Below are positions 35,336 through 43,811 of a stretch of 64,000 bases of DNA, piece by piece; the first letter of the stretch is position 1; every line of letters starts with the position of its first letter. The notes under the pieces are model-generated. The model did not search any database, was not told the DNA's origin, and was given only the letters and a program-made list of their open reading frames with translations. The stretch covers positions 248,001 through 312,000 of the forward strand of contig CP104100.1 in assembly GCA_025163595.1 (NCBI GenBank), in the 5' to 3' direction. This DNA comes from Phaeobacter sp. G2. GTDB taxonomy: Bacteria; Pseudomonadota; Alphaproteobacteria; Rhodobacterales; Rhodobacteraceae. Position numbers and translations under genes: made by a program.

Positions 35336-36724
35336 ATGACTGACTCTGCTCTGATTCCGCCCAAGTCCAGATTGAATGATTTGTATCGGGTGACAGAGGT
35401 CGAAGACACTCCAGAGACGCAATATGTCTTGGCGGCGCTGGAAAACCACAAGCGTGAAGGCTTGGAACTGGCGGTGAAAGCGCGCTGGATTGCGATGACG
35501 ATCTTTGCGATTTTTGTCGTCTCAGTGCACCCGCATTTTGAAGTCGCCTATCACATCGGCATCATGGCGCTGCTGTGCCTGAATGGCTGGTTTATCCAGC
35601 GTGTCGGGCGTGTTGGGCGGTCGCGCCTGGAGCTGTTCCTGATCTTTGTTGATTTGTTTTTGATGACCCTGGGGATGATCGGGCCGAACCCGTTGAGCGT
35701 CGATGCGATGCCGCTTGCGATGCAGTACAGGTTAGACAATTTCATCTACTTCTTTGTGATCTTGGCCGTTGGCACCATGGCCTATTCCTGGCGTACGGTG
35801 ATTGCCATTGGGGTCTGGACCTTTGTGATGTGGCTGGGGGCGACGGCCCTGTCATGGTGGTTTTCCACGCCTGCTCCGGGGCTTACGGAGGCGGCGATTG
35901 ATGCTTTTGGCGCTGATTCCGATTTGTTACAATTCCTGGACCCCAACAGCTATGTTCCCCAGTTGCGCATACAGGAGGTCATTGTCTTTCTCATCGTTGC
36001 AATCACACTGGGGATATCGGCGCGCCGGACCAATACCTTGCTGTTGAATAACGCCGGGCTTGAACGTGAACGCGCCAACCTGTCGCGCTACTTTTCACCC
36101 AATGTGGTGGAGCAGCTGTCGCAAAACGATGAACCTTTGAAGCAGGTGAAGATCCAGAGTGTTGCGGTACTGTTCATCGATATCATCGGCTTTACGCGGC
36201 TTGCCGCCGGGCGGGATCCGCACCAGGTCATTGCCCTGCTGCGCGGGTTTCATGGCCGGATGGAGCGCGAGGTTTTTCGCCATAACGGCACGCTTGATAA
36301 ATATCTAGGCGATGGGTTGATGGCGACCTTTGGCACCCCTACCGCCGGAGAACGCGACGCGAGCAATGCCTTGGAATGTGCCTTGGCAATGCAAGAGGCC
36401 CTGGCGATCTGGAACCGGGAACGCCGCCGCATGGGCGAGCCGGAAATCCAAGCCGGGATTGGTATCCATTTTGGCGAAACCTTGCTGGGGGATATCGGGG
36501 CTAACCGTCTGGAATATGCGGTGATCGGGACAGCGGTGAATGTTGCAGCCCGGCTGGAAGAGATGACCCGGAGGCTAAAGACGCCAATTGTCATGAGCGA
36601 TGCCCTGCGGCTGCAAGCTCAGCTGGAACATCCCAACTCTGAGATAACCCAGGGCTTTGAATGCCACCCAGAGCAAGAAGTGCGCGGTCTGGATGAGACG
36701 ATGAAGGTTTGGGCAAAGCGCTAA
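35336..36724 (+). CDS. Membrane adenylate/guanylate cyclase, class III
   Basis: The 462-residue protein has about six N-terminal hydrophobic helices (residues about 45-225; AMTIFAIFVVSV, LFLIFVDLFLMTLGMIG, VIVFLIVAITLGI). A short linker (RERANLSRYFSPNVVEQL) leads to a C-terminal cyclase domain from about 270. The metal Asp residues are in FIDIIGFT and YLGDGLMA, with a purine-site Lys in TLDKYLGD and Asn/Arg in VNVAARLEEM. The position usually held by Thr or Asp before VIG is Ala (EYAVIG), so base choice is uncertain. It seems to be transcribed alone. Confidence 0.87.
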   Translation: MTDSALIPPKSRLNDLYRVTEVEDTPETQYVLAALENHKREGLELAVKARWIAMTIFAIFVVSVHPHFEVAYHIGIMALLCLNGWFIQRVGRVGRSRLELFLIFVDLFLMTLGMIGPNPLSVDAMPLAMQYRLDNFIYFFVILAVGTMAYSWRTVIAIGVWTFVMWLGATALSWWFSTPAPGLTEAAIDAFGADSDLLQFLDPNSYVPQLRIQEVIVFLIVAITLGISARRTNTLLLNNAGLERERANLSRYFSPNVVEQLSQNDEPLKQVKIQSVAVLFIDIIGFTRLAAGRDPHQVIALLRGFHGRMEREVFRHNGTLDKYLGDGLMATFGTPTAGERDASNALECALAMQEALAIWNRERRRMGEPEIQAGIGIHFGETLLGDIGANRLEYAVIGTAVNVAARLEEMTRRLKTPIVMSDALRLQAQLEHPNSEITQGFECHPEQEVRGLDETMKVWAKR

Positions 36725-36779
36725 TTGACTTGCAGCCATGGGGTGCGCAGTAAGTTAATGTAATACCGCAACTGAGAAA

Positions 36780-37003
36780 CCCCATGTGTCTAATTGGCTG
36801 CTTTCACGGCGCCAATGAAAATTCCCTTGGTTGTGTGAGTGGTGTTAAGCTTTTTTAAGGGTTGCATGCGTCAGTATGCCATTGTTGCAGTGCAGCAAGG
36901 GAGTTGTCTGTCCAAACTCACTTCCGACCTGTGCCTCATTGAGACCCTTGCCAAGGGTCTTTTAAAGAACACTGACCCTTGGGCCGGTCAGTGTTCTTTT
37001 TCC
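36780..37003 (+). ncRNA. Candidate small RNA ending in two tandem terminators
   Basis: The 330 bases between the cyclase and alkB hold no credible protein gene but contain two intrinsic terminators. The first has an 8-base stem AGACCCTT/AAGGGTCT (36942-36960) and a T-run. The second has a 13-base stem AAGAACACTGACC/GGTCAGTGTTCTT (36965-36998) and a T-run. The cyclase stop is more than 200 bases upstream, so a short transcript may end here. The 5' end is a guess. Both could instead be a long 3' UTR of the cyclase, and the second could also serve alkB. Confidence 0.35.
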
Positions 37004-37012
37004 GTTTCAGAC

Positions 37013-37036
37013 CCTGGCACCCTGGCACCCTGGCAG
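37013..37036 (+). repeat. Three-copy 8-base tandem repeat (CCTGGCAC)
   Basis: CCTGGCAC occurs at 37013-37020 and 37021-37028, and CCTGGCAG at 37029-37036, just after the alkB stop on the minus strand. It is a short low-complexity tract with no assigned role. Confidence 0.7.
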
Positions 37037-37053
37037 GATGAAGGGGTTTTCTC

Positions 37054-38193
37054 CTAGGCGCGCGGCATGGGGGTTTTGGCCTTGTTGTAGCTGCTCCAGT
37101 CGGTGATTTCGGGGTAATACATCTGACGCCAGCGCCGTACCCTTGGGTTCATCACCCGGCGCCACAGGGGTGGGATCATTGCCGCCACCGTCATCACCGG
37201 ATAGCCATAGGGCAGTTGCGGTGCATCCGAGGGGGTATAGTTCTGCAACAAGGGAAACCGCCGATCCGGCCGGTAGTGGTGATCCGAGTGGCGTTGCAGG
37301 TTGATCAGCAGCCAGTTTGAGGCCTTATGAGCGGCATTCCATGAGTGATGCGGGCGGACATGTTCGTATTTCCCCTCACCCAGGTGTTTGCGGGTCAGCC
37401 CGTAATGCTCCACGTAGTTGACCAGCTCCAGCTGCCAGATGGCAACGCCGGCCTGCACCAGGAACAGTACCAGACCGGTTACACCGCCAAGCAGCAGCGC
37501 CAGAATCAGCATGGTGATCTGCAGCCCCCAGTAGCGGAAGAATGGGTTCTTGGCATGGGTCCAGGGCAGGTTCTTTTTGGCGAGCTTTTCACGTTCAGCC
37601 CGGAAGGCGGACTGCCAGCATTGCCGCAATACACGCGGGTAAAACCGGTGAAAGCCCTCGTTATAGCGGGCAGTGACGGGATCGCGGGGGGTGCCGACAT
37701 AGCGGTGATGCACCAAAAGATGCTCTGAGCGGAAATGCGAATACAGCACCATGGCCAGCAACAGATCAGCCAGGCTGCGCTCCAGTCGGTTGCGCTGATG
37801 CATCAGCTCGTGGCTGTAGTTGATGCCGATGGTTCCGGTGACCACACCGACGCCAAAAAACACCCCGAACTTTTCCAGTCCAGACAGATGGCCGGCATCG
37901 CTGACATACCAGATCAGGCCAAACAGGGTGAGAAACTGAAGCGGCACCCAGGCGGTGGTCAGGCTGCGATACCAGACCAGATCCTCCTCCGGTGTTGCCG
38001 GGTCTGCATTTTCAAGGTTGAGCCCTAAAACGCCATCCAGCACCGCAAACAGATACCAGGTCACCAGCGGCGGCAGCAGAATGATCCAGCCGCCAAACAG
38101 GGCGGCGGCCCAGATCAGCGGCAACAGCAAAAAGGAGAGCCAGAAGGGCAGGGCGGATTGCCAGCGCGGCAGAATATCAGCGGCGATCATCAA
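37054..38193 (-). CDS. alkB: Alkane 1-monooxygenase (AlkB-type, membrane diiron)
   Basis: The 379-residue inner-membrane protein has several hydrophobic helices and the histidine clusters of the fatty-acid-desaturase/AlkB superfamily: NYSHELMHQR, EHLLVHHRYVGTP, NYVEHYGLTRKH and LQRHSDHHYRPD. The last two are diagnostic of alkane hydroxylases. It should oxidise terminal methyl groups of medium-chain alkanes or related compounds, with electrons from a rubredoxin that is not encoded nearby. Substrate length is not readable. It stands alone between the candidate sRNA region and mutY. Confidence 0.88.
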   Translation of the reverse strand: MMIAADILPRWQSALPFWLSFLLLPLIWAAALFGGWIILLPPLVTWYLFAVLDGVLGLNLENADPATPEEDLVWYRSLTTAWVPLQFLTLFGLIWYVSDAGHLSGLEKFGVFFGVGVVTGTIGINYSHELMHQRNRLERSLADLLLAMVLYSHFRSEHLLVHHRYVGTPRDPVTARYNEGFHRFYPRVLRQCWQSAFRAEREKLAKKNLPWTHAKNPFFRYWGLQITMLILALLLGGVTGLVLFLVQAGVAIWQLELVNYVEHYGLTRKHLGEGKYEHVRPHHSWNAAHKASNWLLINLQRHSDHHYRPDRRFPLLQNYTPSDAPQLPYGYPVMTVAAMIPPLWRRVMNPRVRRWRQMYYPEITDWSSYNKAKTPMPRA

Positions 38194-38320
38194 TCAGTCT
38201 CCAAAATCAGTGGCCTAAATCAGGCCTTGTGAGATGGGCTGAGCCTAGGCCCGTTTTATGCGAAACCCAAGGGGGCTGAGCAGCGACCAAAGGAGACAGG
38301 GTGCAGGGCTCTGCCTTGCC

Positions 38321-39424
38321 TTACCGGTCTTTGCCCGGATTGAAATCCGATCCGGCCCACAGATCAAATACCTTGCGCATCACTGTCGGCAGATCCTGGG
38401 GGCGAAAGTCATGCCGCGACAGCAGCTCCTGCCCCGGCAATAGGTTATGTCCCGTGGGCAGCTCTGCCAGCTTGACCTGCAGGATCAGGTGGAAATGAGT
38501 GAAGGTATGGCGCACTTCGCCACCCAGATCCTGCCACTCCGCCGCAAAGGGCGGGCGCGGTGCTGGGGCCGCGTTCCACTCCGATCCGGGCCAGCCCAGC
38601 ATGCCCCCCAACAGCCCCTTGTCGGGACGGCGCTCCAACAGCCAGGCGCCATCGGCACTGCGGGCCAGATAGGCCACACCCAGCCGCGTTGGCTTGGGCT
38701 GCTTCGGGGTCTTCTTTGGCAGCTCGGGGGCGGTTCCGGCAACCCGGGCCAGGCACGGGCTGCGCCAGGGGCAAATGCCGCAGGCAGGATTTTTAGGGGT
38801 GCAGATGGTGGCGCCCAGATCCATCACCGCCTGGGCATAATCGCCGGGACGCAGGGGCGGCGTCAGGAGGCCGGCCTGCTCTTTTAGCACCGGTTTCACC
38901 GCAGGCAGTGGATCATGGATGTCATGCAGCCGTGCCATCACCCGCTCCACATTGCCGTCGAGCACCGTTTCGGCACGATCAAAAGCGATCGAGGCTATGG
39001 CGGCGGCCGTATAGGGGCCAATGCCAGGCAGTTTCAGCAGCGCCTCATAGCTGTCAGGAAAGCAGCCATCCCGATCCTGTGCGACCACGCGGGCGCATTT
39101 CAGCAGGTTGCGGGCACGCGCGTAATAGCCAAGGCCGGCCCATTCGGCCATCACCTGGGCGTCCTCAGCAGCGGCGAGATCCTGCACGCTTGGCCAGCGC
39201 TGGGTAAAGCGTTGAAAATACTCCGTGACGGCGGCAACCGTGGTCTGCTGCAGCATCACTTCGGAGAGCCAGACCCGATAGGGATCGGGGCGCTGGCCAC
39301 GGGCGCGATCCGCCGGAGTGACCCGCCAGGGCATCGCACGGGCGTTGTGGTCGTACCAGGTCAGCAACTGCTGGTTCAGGGCAGAGCTGTCCTCCACTTC
39401 TGGGGTTTTGTCCAAATCACGCAT
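38321..39424 (-). CDS. mutY: A/G-specific adenine glycosylase
   Basis: The 367-residue enzyme removes adenine mispaired with 8-oxoG. The catalytic Glu is in WLSEVMLQQTTV, the helix-hairpin-helix is LLKLPGIGPYTAAAIASIAF followed by the catalytic Asp in VLDGNVERV, and the 4Fe-4S ligands are the spaced cysteines of TICTPKNPACGICPWRSPC. A C-terminal Nudix-like domain follows (LLERRPDKGLLGGMLGWP), which recognises 8-oxoG. It is divergent from dciA with 84 bases between. Confidence 0.95.
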   Translation of the reverse strand: MRDLDKTPEVEDSSALNQQLLTWYDHNARAMPWRVTPADRARGQRPDPYRVWLSEVMLQQTTVAAVTEYFQRFTQRWPSVQDLAAAEDAQVMAEWAGLGYYARARNLLKCARVVAQDRDGCFPDSYEALLKLPGIGPYTAAAIASIAFDRAETVLDGNVERVMARLHDIHDPLPAVKPVLKEQAGLLTPPLRPGDYAQAVMDLGATICTPKNPACGICPWRSPCLARVAGTAPELPKKTPKQPKPTRLGVAYLARSADGAWLLERRPDKGLLGGMLGWPGSEWNAAPAPRPPFAAEWQDLGGEVRHTFTHFHLILQVKLAELPTGHNLLPGQELLSRHDFRPQDLPTVMRKVFDLWAGSDFNPGKDR

Positions 39425-39508
39425 TCTTTACCCCTTGCTATCGTTGTTTTGATGACCACGTTACAACGACCCTTTACAATAGGGGGACCAGTCACGCAAA
39501 ACCAGATT

Positions 39509-40036
39509 ATGGCATTCAGACGCAGTACAACACGCGGGTTCTCCCGCACCTCCCGGCTCCTGTCGGATCAGATTCGCAAGGCAGGCGAAAGCCGCGGCTT
39601 TGCGGTGTCGCGTCTGCTCACCCATTGGGAGGAGATTGCCGGGGCTGATATTGCGGCGATTGCCCGGCCAGTCAAGGTTGGCTATGGGCGCAGTTCCTTT
39701 GGCGCCACCCTGACGGTGCTGACCAATGGCGCCAATGCGCCAATGCTGGAAATGCAAAAGGAACGGCTGCGGGAAAAGGTGAACGCGGTCTACGGCTACA
39801 ATGCCATCTCCAAGGTTTGGATCACCCAGACCGCCCCTACCGGGTTTTCCGATGGCCAGGTTGAATTCACACATGCCCCCAAGGTGCAAAAGCTGGCGCC
39901 GGTTGATCCCCAGGATCAGGCCGAGGCCGCCCAGGCTGCCAAAGGGGTCGAAAACGACGATCTGCGCGCCGCGCTAGAACGATTGGGGCGCAATGTGCTG
40001 ACAAAAAAGAAAACTGAACGAAAGAGGTATGAATGA
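39509..40036 (+). CDS. dciA: DUF721 protein, DciA-like helicase operator
   Basis: The 175-residue protein has the DUF721 domain in its N-terminal two thirds (RGFAVSRLLTHWEEIAGADIA, ANAPMLEMQKERLREKVNAVYG). DciA proteins load or regulate DnaB in bacteria that lack DnaC. The start at 39509 (MAFRRSTTRGFSRTSRLL) is favoured over 39452 because family similarity begins there. The C-terminal third is charged and probably flexible. Its stop overlaps the dsbA-like start by 4 bases. Confidence 0.85.
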   Translation: MAFRRSTTRGFSRTSRLLSDQIRKAGESRGFAVSRLLTHWEEIAGADIAAIARPVKVGYGRSSFGATLTVLTNGANAPMLEMQKERLREKVNAVYGYNAISKVWITQTAPTGFSDGQVEFTHAPKVQKLAPVDPQDQAEAAQAAKGVENDDLRAALERLGRNVLTKKKTERKRYE

Positions 40037-40704
40037 CCCGTCTTATGTCTGGTGTTTTTGCTGCGGTGGCGCTTGCTGCCGGGGCCTATGCGGTCAACGG
40101 CTACAACAGCCAAACCCGCCTGCCCGATCTTCCCCTGGTGGGGGCTGCCTCTGCACAAGAGGCCGAGGTTGACACCTCGACCATCACCGAAATGGTCATC
40201 GGTGCCGAAGATGCTCCCGTCACCCTGATCGAATATGCGTCCTACACCTGCATTCACTGCGCCAATTTCCACAAGGGCGTCTATCCGCAGCTGAAGGAAA
40301 ACTACATCGACACCGGCAAGGTCAAACTGATCTACCGCGAGGTCTATTTTGATCGCTACGGTCTCTGGGCGTCGATGATTGCGCGCTGCGGTGGGCCTGA
40401 AAAATTCTTTGGCATCAGCGATCTGATCTATAAAGGCCAGTCCGATTGGACCCGCGCAGGTGGTGCAACTGAGGTCATCGATGCGCTGCGTAAAATTGGC
40501 GGTATTGCCGGGCTGGATAAAGACAGGGTTGAGGCCTGCCTGCAGGATGGCACCAAGGCACAGACACTGGTGGCCTGGTATCAGGAAAACGCGACGGCGG
40601 ATGGTGTGGAATCGACCCCCTCTTTTGTCCTGAACGGCACCAAGGTCGCCAATCAGTCCTATGAGCAGTTCAAGGCCCTGATCGACGCCGAGCTGGAAGA
40701 CTAA
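40033..40704 (+). CDS. DsbA-family thiol-disulfide oxidoreductase
   Basis: The 223-residue protein has an N-terminal hydrophobic signal or anchor (MSGVFAAVALAAGAYAV) and a thioredoxin-fold domain with CIHC at residues 73-76, a helical insertion, and the cis-Pro loop STPSFVLNGTKV. It resembles the DsbA/DsbG-like proteins of alphaproteobacteria that oxidise or isomerise periplasmic disulfides. The start overlaps dciA by 4 bases, and a terminator follows. A partner DsbB is not in the window. Confidence 0.88.
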   Translation: MTRLMSGVFAAVALAAGAYAVNGYNSQTRLPDLPLVGAASAQEAEVDTSTITEMVIGAEDAPVTLIEYASYTCIHCANFHKGVYPQLKENYIDTGKVKLIYREVYFDRYGLWASMIARCGGPEKFFGISDLIYKGQSDWTRAGGATEVIDALRKIGGIAGLDKDRVEACLQDGTKAQTLVAWYQENATADGVESTPSFVLNGTKVANQSYEQFKALIDAELED

Positions 40705-40730
40705 AGCGCTTTTATCAAAGTGACTATGCC

Positions 40731-40763
40731 AAAGCCCGGGGGAAACCTCGGGCTTTGTTTTTT
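40731..40763 (+). terminator. Rho-independent terminator after the DsbA-family gene
   Basis: An 8-base AAAGCCCG/CGGGCTTT stem, extended by three pairs including a G-T, encloses a GAAA loop (40731-40756) and is followed by GTTTTTT. Confidence 0.87.
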
Positions 40764-40794
40764 AGTGCTGTAGGGTGGTATCCTTGGCAACCCG

Positions 40795-41793
40795 CTAAGG
40801 CGCCGGGGCAATTGCCTTGAGCTGATCCATCAGCGCCTGATCATTGGCGATCTTCAGTCGCACCGGCAGGGTGATCACCTTATGGCGGAAACTTGGGGGC
40901 AGGCGCACTGCGTCTTTTTCTGTGGTGACCAGCTGAGCGCCGCGCATCTTGGAGTCGGCCTCCAACCGGGTCATCAACGCGGTGGACAGCGGCTGGTGAT
41001 CATCCAGCGCCTCGGCGTGGATGATCCGAGCGCCAAGGCCGCGCAGGGTATCAAAAAATTTTTGCGGATGACCAATGCCCGCAAAGGCAAGAACCGGTGT
41101 GTCCTTCCAGGGCATCCCCGTCTGCAGCGGCTCCAGCGCGGCCTGGACATGGGGCAGGTCTTGCAGGCTGGGCGACCACTGAGCGGCAAAGCGCGCTTGG
41201 GCGGCTGCATCACCGATGGAAAGCAGCAGATCCGCCCGGCGCAGGCCAGGCTGCACGGGCTCGCGTAGGGGGCCGGCGGGCAGGCAGCTACCATTGCCAA
41301 AGCCGCGGGTGGCATCCGCCACCACAATCGACAGATCCTTGATCACACTCGGGTTTTGAAACCCGTCGTCCAGCACAATAACCGTGGCGCCCGCCGCCTC
41401 GGCGGCTTTGGCCCCTGCGGCGCGGTCGCGGGACACCCAGACCTCACCAAAAGCAGCCAGCAGCAAGGGCTCGTCGCCGCACTCCTGTGCCCGGTGGGTG
41501 CTGGGGTCAACTGCCACCGGTCCCTGCAAGGTGCCACCATAGCCGCGTGTGATCACATGTGGATCATGACCCAGGGCCCGCAGTGTCTCCAGCAGCCAGA
41601 TCACGGTGGGCGTTTTGCCAGTGCCGCCGGCGTTGAGATTGCCGACACAGATCACCGGTACGCGGGCCTGGTACCCAGGCCGGCGCAGTCGTCTGGCGGT
41701 GGCGGCGGCGTAGACCCAGCCCAGTGGCGCCAAAACCAGGCGACGCAGATCAAAGGCTTGCGGGGGTTTGTTCCAGAACTCAGGAGGTCGCAT
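40795..41793 (-). CDS. lpxK: Tetraacyldisaccharide 4'-kinase
   Basis: The 332-residue kinase phosphorylates the lipid A precursor at the 4' position on the cytoplasmic face of the inner membrane. Its P-loop is [15 protein letters not shown] near residue 50, followed by the DDGFQNP motif and family markers such as [14 protein letters not shown]. An N-terminal amphipathic helix ([16 protein letters not shown]) anchors it. It overlaps the kdtA-like gene by 14 bases, so the two are co-transcribed for LPS core and lipid A assembly. Confidence 0.95.
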   Translation of the reverse strand: MRPPEFWNKPPQAFDLRRLVLAPLGWVYAAATARRLRRPGYQARVPVICVGNLNAGGTGKTPTVIWLLETLRALGHDPHVITRGYGGTLQGPVAVDPSTHRAQECGDEPLLLAAFGEVWVSRDRAAGAKAAEAAGATVIVLDDGFQNPSVIKDLSIVVADATRGFGNGSCLPAGPLREPVQPGLRRADLLLSIGDAAAQARFAAQWSPSLQDLPHVQAALEPLQTGMPWKDTPVLAFAGIGHPQKFFDTLRGLGARIIHAEALDDHQPLSTALMTRLEADSKMRGAQLVTTEKDAVRLPPSFRHKVITLPVRLKIANDQALMDQLKAIAPAP

Positions 41794-42964
41794 CTTGGTC
41801 CTCGCGCAGGTCCAGGATGTCCTGAACTCTGTCTATCAGCTGATCGGTCATTTCTGCGCCTTCGGTCACTGCGGTCCAGCCGGCCAGTGCCCGTTTGGCC
41901 GCCATGTCCGGCGCGGAGAGATGAATCACCATCTTGGCCAGTGCCTGGGCGGTTTTGACCTGCTGCGTCGCCTTGAGCGGTGCAAGCTGGTCATAAATTA
42001 CCCTGTGATGGCCGGTGCCCGGCCCGTGCAGAACAACCGATCCCAAAGCCAGCGCATCCAGTGGGTTTTGCCCCGGCATATCCTGAATCAGGCTAGAGGC
42101 GAGCAGGGTAATCGGGGCGAGCCGGTACCAAAGCCCCAGGTGGGCGCTGTCTGTGATCAGGATTTGGGTGTAGTCGTTGAGCTCTTCCCCGGCGTCCCAA
42201 TCGGCGCATTGCAGACCACTGGCCTGCACTAGGTTTCGGGCGCGGGCGCGGCACTCGGGGTTGTCCAGGGCGATAACCAACAGCATCCGATGCAGCAGTC
42301 GCAGCGCGGTGCGATGTGCGTCCAGTAGGGCGGGCAGTTCCTCCAGCTGTGCGCGGGCCGCCAGCCAGACGGGGCGACTGCCAAGATCCTGTTGCAGGGT
42401 GCTCAGCGCCTCCTGATCGCAGCCCGGCGGCACGGTGGAAAGCCGCAGGCGACTGGTCAGCAGGACCTGCTCTGGTGACATCTGTCCGCCGCGTAGCAAT
42501 TGGCTTTGTACGGATTTTGAAGGGGTGAAAACCGCATCAAAGGTGCTAAAAATGCGATGGCGCTGATCTGGTAGCCAGCGCAGCTTGCGGGCGGGCATTT
42601 CGCTGTCCAGAATATCCACCAACAGCGCAGAGCCTCCCTGCTCGCGCAGCTGGCGCAACAGCCCCCGGCGCAGGTCGCCGCCGGCCCAGAGGCACAGATC
42701 GGGACGCCAGTGGCTGAGAAAGGCCTTGGCCTCGCTGGTTTGGTCACCTGGTAGCGGTCCGAGCATAAAATCACAGCCGTCAACCCCGGGCACCGCGCCC
42801 ATTTCGGCTTCCCAGGTGGCCAGGACCACCAGATCCGGGCGCATGGCCTTGAGCCGCTGACCAATGTCACAAAGTGCCAGAAAGCGCTCAATGCTGGTGG
42901 CATGCACCCACAGAATTTCTCCCGCAGGTCGGGCAGGTGCGGCGAATGTTTGCGGCTCTGTCAT
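41780..42964 (-). CDS. KdtA/WaaA-like glycosyltransferase (GT30 fold), divergent
   Basis: The 394-residue protein has both Rossmann-like halves of Kdo transferases: [71 protein letters not shown] and [17 protein letters not shown]. It lacks the usual N-terminal membrane anchor. Two family motifs are altered: the SVGE segment reads SIER at 24-27, and ESELWP is replaced by AGGDLR at 96-101. The acids in those motifs are catalytic in characterised WaaA. It lies between lpxK and cysQ, so it may act on LPS or be an inactive paralogue. Confidence 0.75.
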   Translation of the reverse strand: MTEPQTFAAPARPAGEILWVHATSIERFLALCDIGQRLKAMRPDLVVLATWEAEMGAVPGVDGCDFMLGPLPGDQTSEAKAFLSHWRPDLCLWAGGDLRRGLLRQLREQGGSALLVDILDSEMPARKLRWLPDQRHRIFSTFDAVFTPSKSVQSQLLRGGQMSPEQVLLTSRLRLSTVPPGCDQEALSTLQQDLGSRPVWLAARAQLEELPALLDAHRTALRLLHRMLLVIALDNPECRARARNLVQASGLQCADWDAGEELNDYTQILITDSAHLGLWYRLAPITLLASSLIQDMPGQNPLDALALGSVVLHGPGTGHHRVIYDQLAPLKATQQVKTAQALAKMVIHLSAPDMAAKRALAGWTAVTEGAEMTDQLIDRVQDILDLREDQDATS

Positions 42965-43004
42965 TGTTGCCCAGTCATATCTGCTGCGAGGAGGCCATTA
43001 CCGG

Positions 43005-43811
43005 TCATTGCCCTGCAATGCCGGGACCTTTTGGGTCCAGGGCCTGCAGCAGTTCAAGATGCGTTGCAGGGGTTGCGGCGACAACCCCGTCCAACAGGGG
43101 CGTTGGATTGTTGAACAGCAAAGGTTTGTTCAACCGGTCGCTGATCACCCCCCCGGCTTCGCGCAGGATGAGATCACCAGCGGCAATATCCCATTCCCAG
43201 CTGCGCCGCAGGGTCAGCATGGCGCTATAGCCACCATCCGCCACCCGGGCCAGCCGATAGGCCAGCGATGGGCGATAACTGCGGTGAAAGGCGGGTGCGG
43301 CGCCTCCCAGCCAGTGCTGCGATGCTAGGTTTGGCTTGGCGGTGAGCACCTTTGTGGTATTCAGCGCCGCAGGCGCCGCCACACGGATGGGGGCGCCATT
43401 GCAAAAGGCGCCGCCGCCCTTGGCAGCGGTATAGAGCAAATCCCGTTGCGGCAGATAGATCACCGCCGCAGTGATCTCACCACGATCTGCCACCGCCAGG
43501 GAATGCGCCCAGGTGGCAGAGCCTTCGGCAAAGCTGCGGGTGCCATCAATAGGATCAATGATGAAAACCCGGTCTTTGCTCAGCCGGGCGGCGCTGTCCT
43601 CGCTTTCCTCAGACAGCCAGCCGTAGTCAGGCCGCGCCTGTGGCAGCATGGTTTCGAGCATGGCATTGACCGCCAGATCGGCCTCTGTAACCGGGCCCTG
43701 GCCGTCGGGTTTTTCCCAACGCTGCGCGGTGGGTCCAGAGTATTTGAGCGCGATTTCACCCGCGGCCCTGGCGGCCTGGATCAGGAGCGTGAGGTCTTCA
43801 GCTGCCGGCAA
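43005..43811 (-). CDS. cysQ: 3'(2'),5'-bisphosphate nucleotidase (CysQ-like)
   Basis: The 268-residue metal-dependent phosphatase of the inositol-monophosphatase superfamily has the metal-binding motifs LSEES and FIIDPIDGTRSF, and WEWDIAAGDLILREAGG near the C-terminus. CysQ members hydrolyse 3'-phosphoadenosine phosphates; a generic inositol phosphatase is the alternative. It overlaps the pmbA gene by 14 bases. Confidence 0.85.
   Translation of the reverse strand: MPAAEDLTLLIQAARAAGEIALKYSGPTAQRWEKPDGQGPVTEADLAVNAMLETMLPQARPDYGWLSEESEDSAARLSKDRVFIIDPIDGTRSFAEGSATWAHSLAVADRGEITAAVIYLPQRDLLYTAAKGGGAFCNGAPIRVAAPAALNTTKVLTAKPNLASQHWLGGAAPAFHRSYRPSLAYRLARVADGGYSAMLTLRRSWEWDIAAGDLILREAGGVISDRLNKPLLFNNPTPLLDGVVAATPATHLELLQALDPKGPGIAGQ

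Noticed and set aside
36839..37057. 72-aa plus-strand frame before alkB
   Set aside because: It runs through both terminator hairpins and the 8-base tandem repeat, so it is unlikely to be translated.
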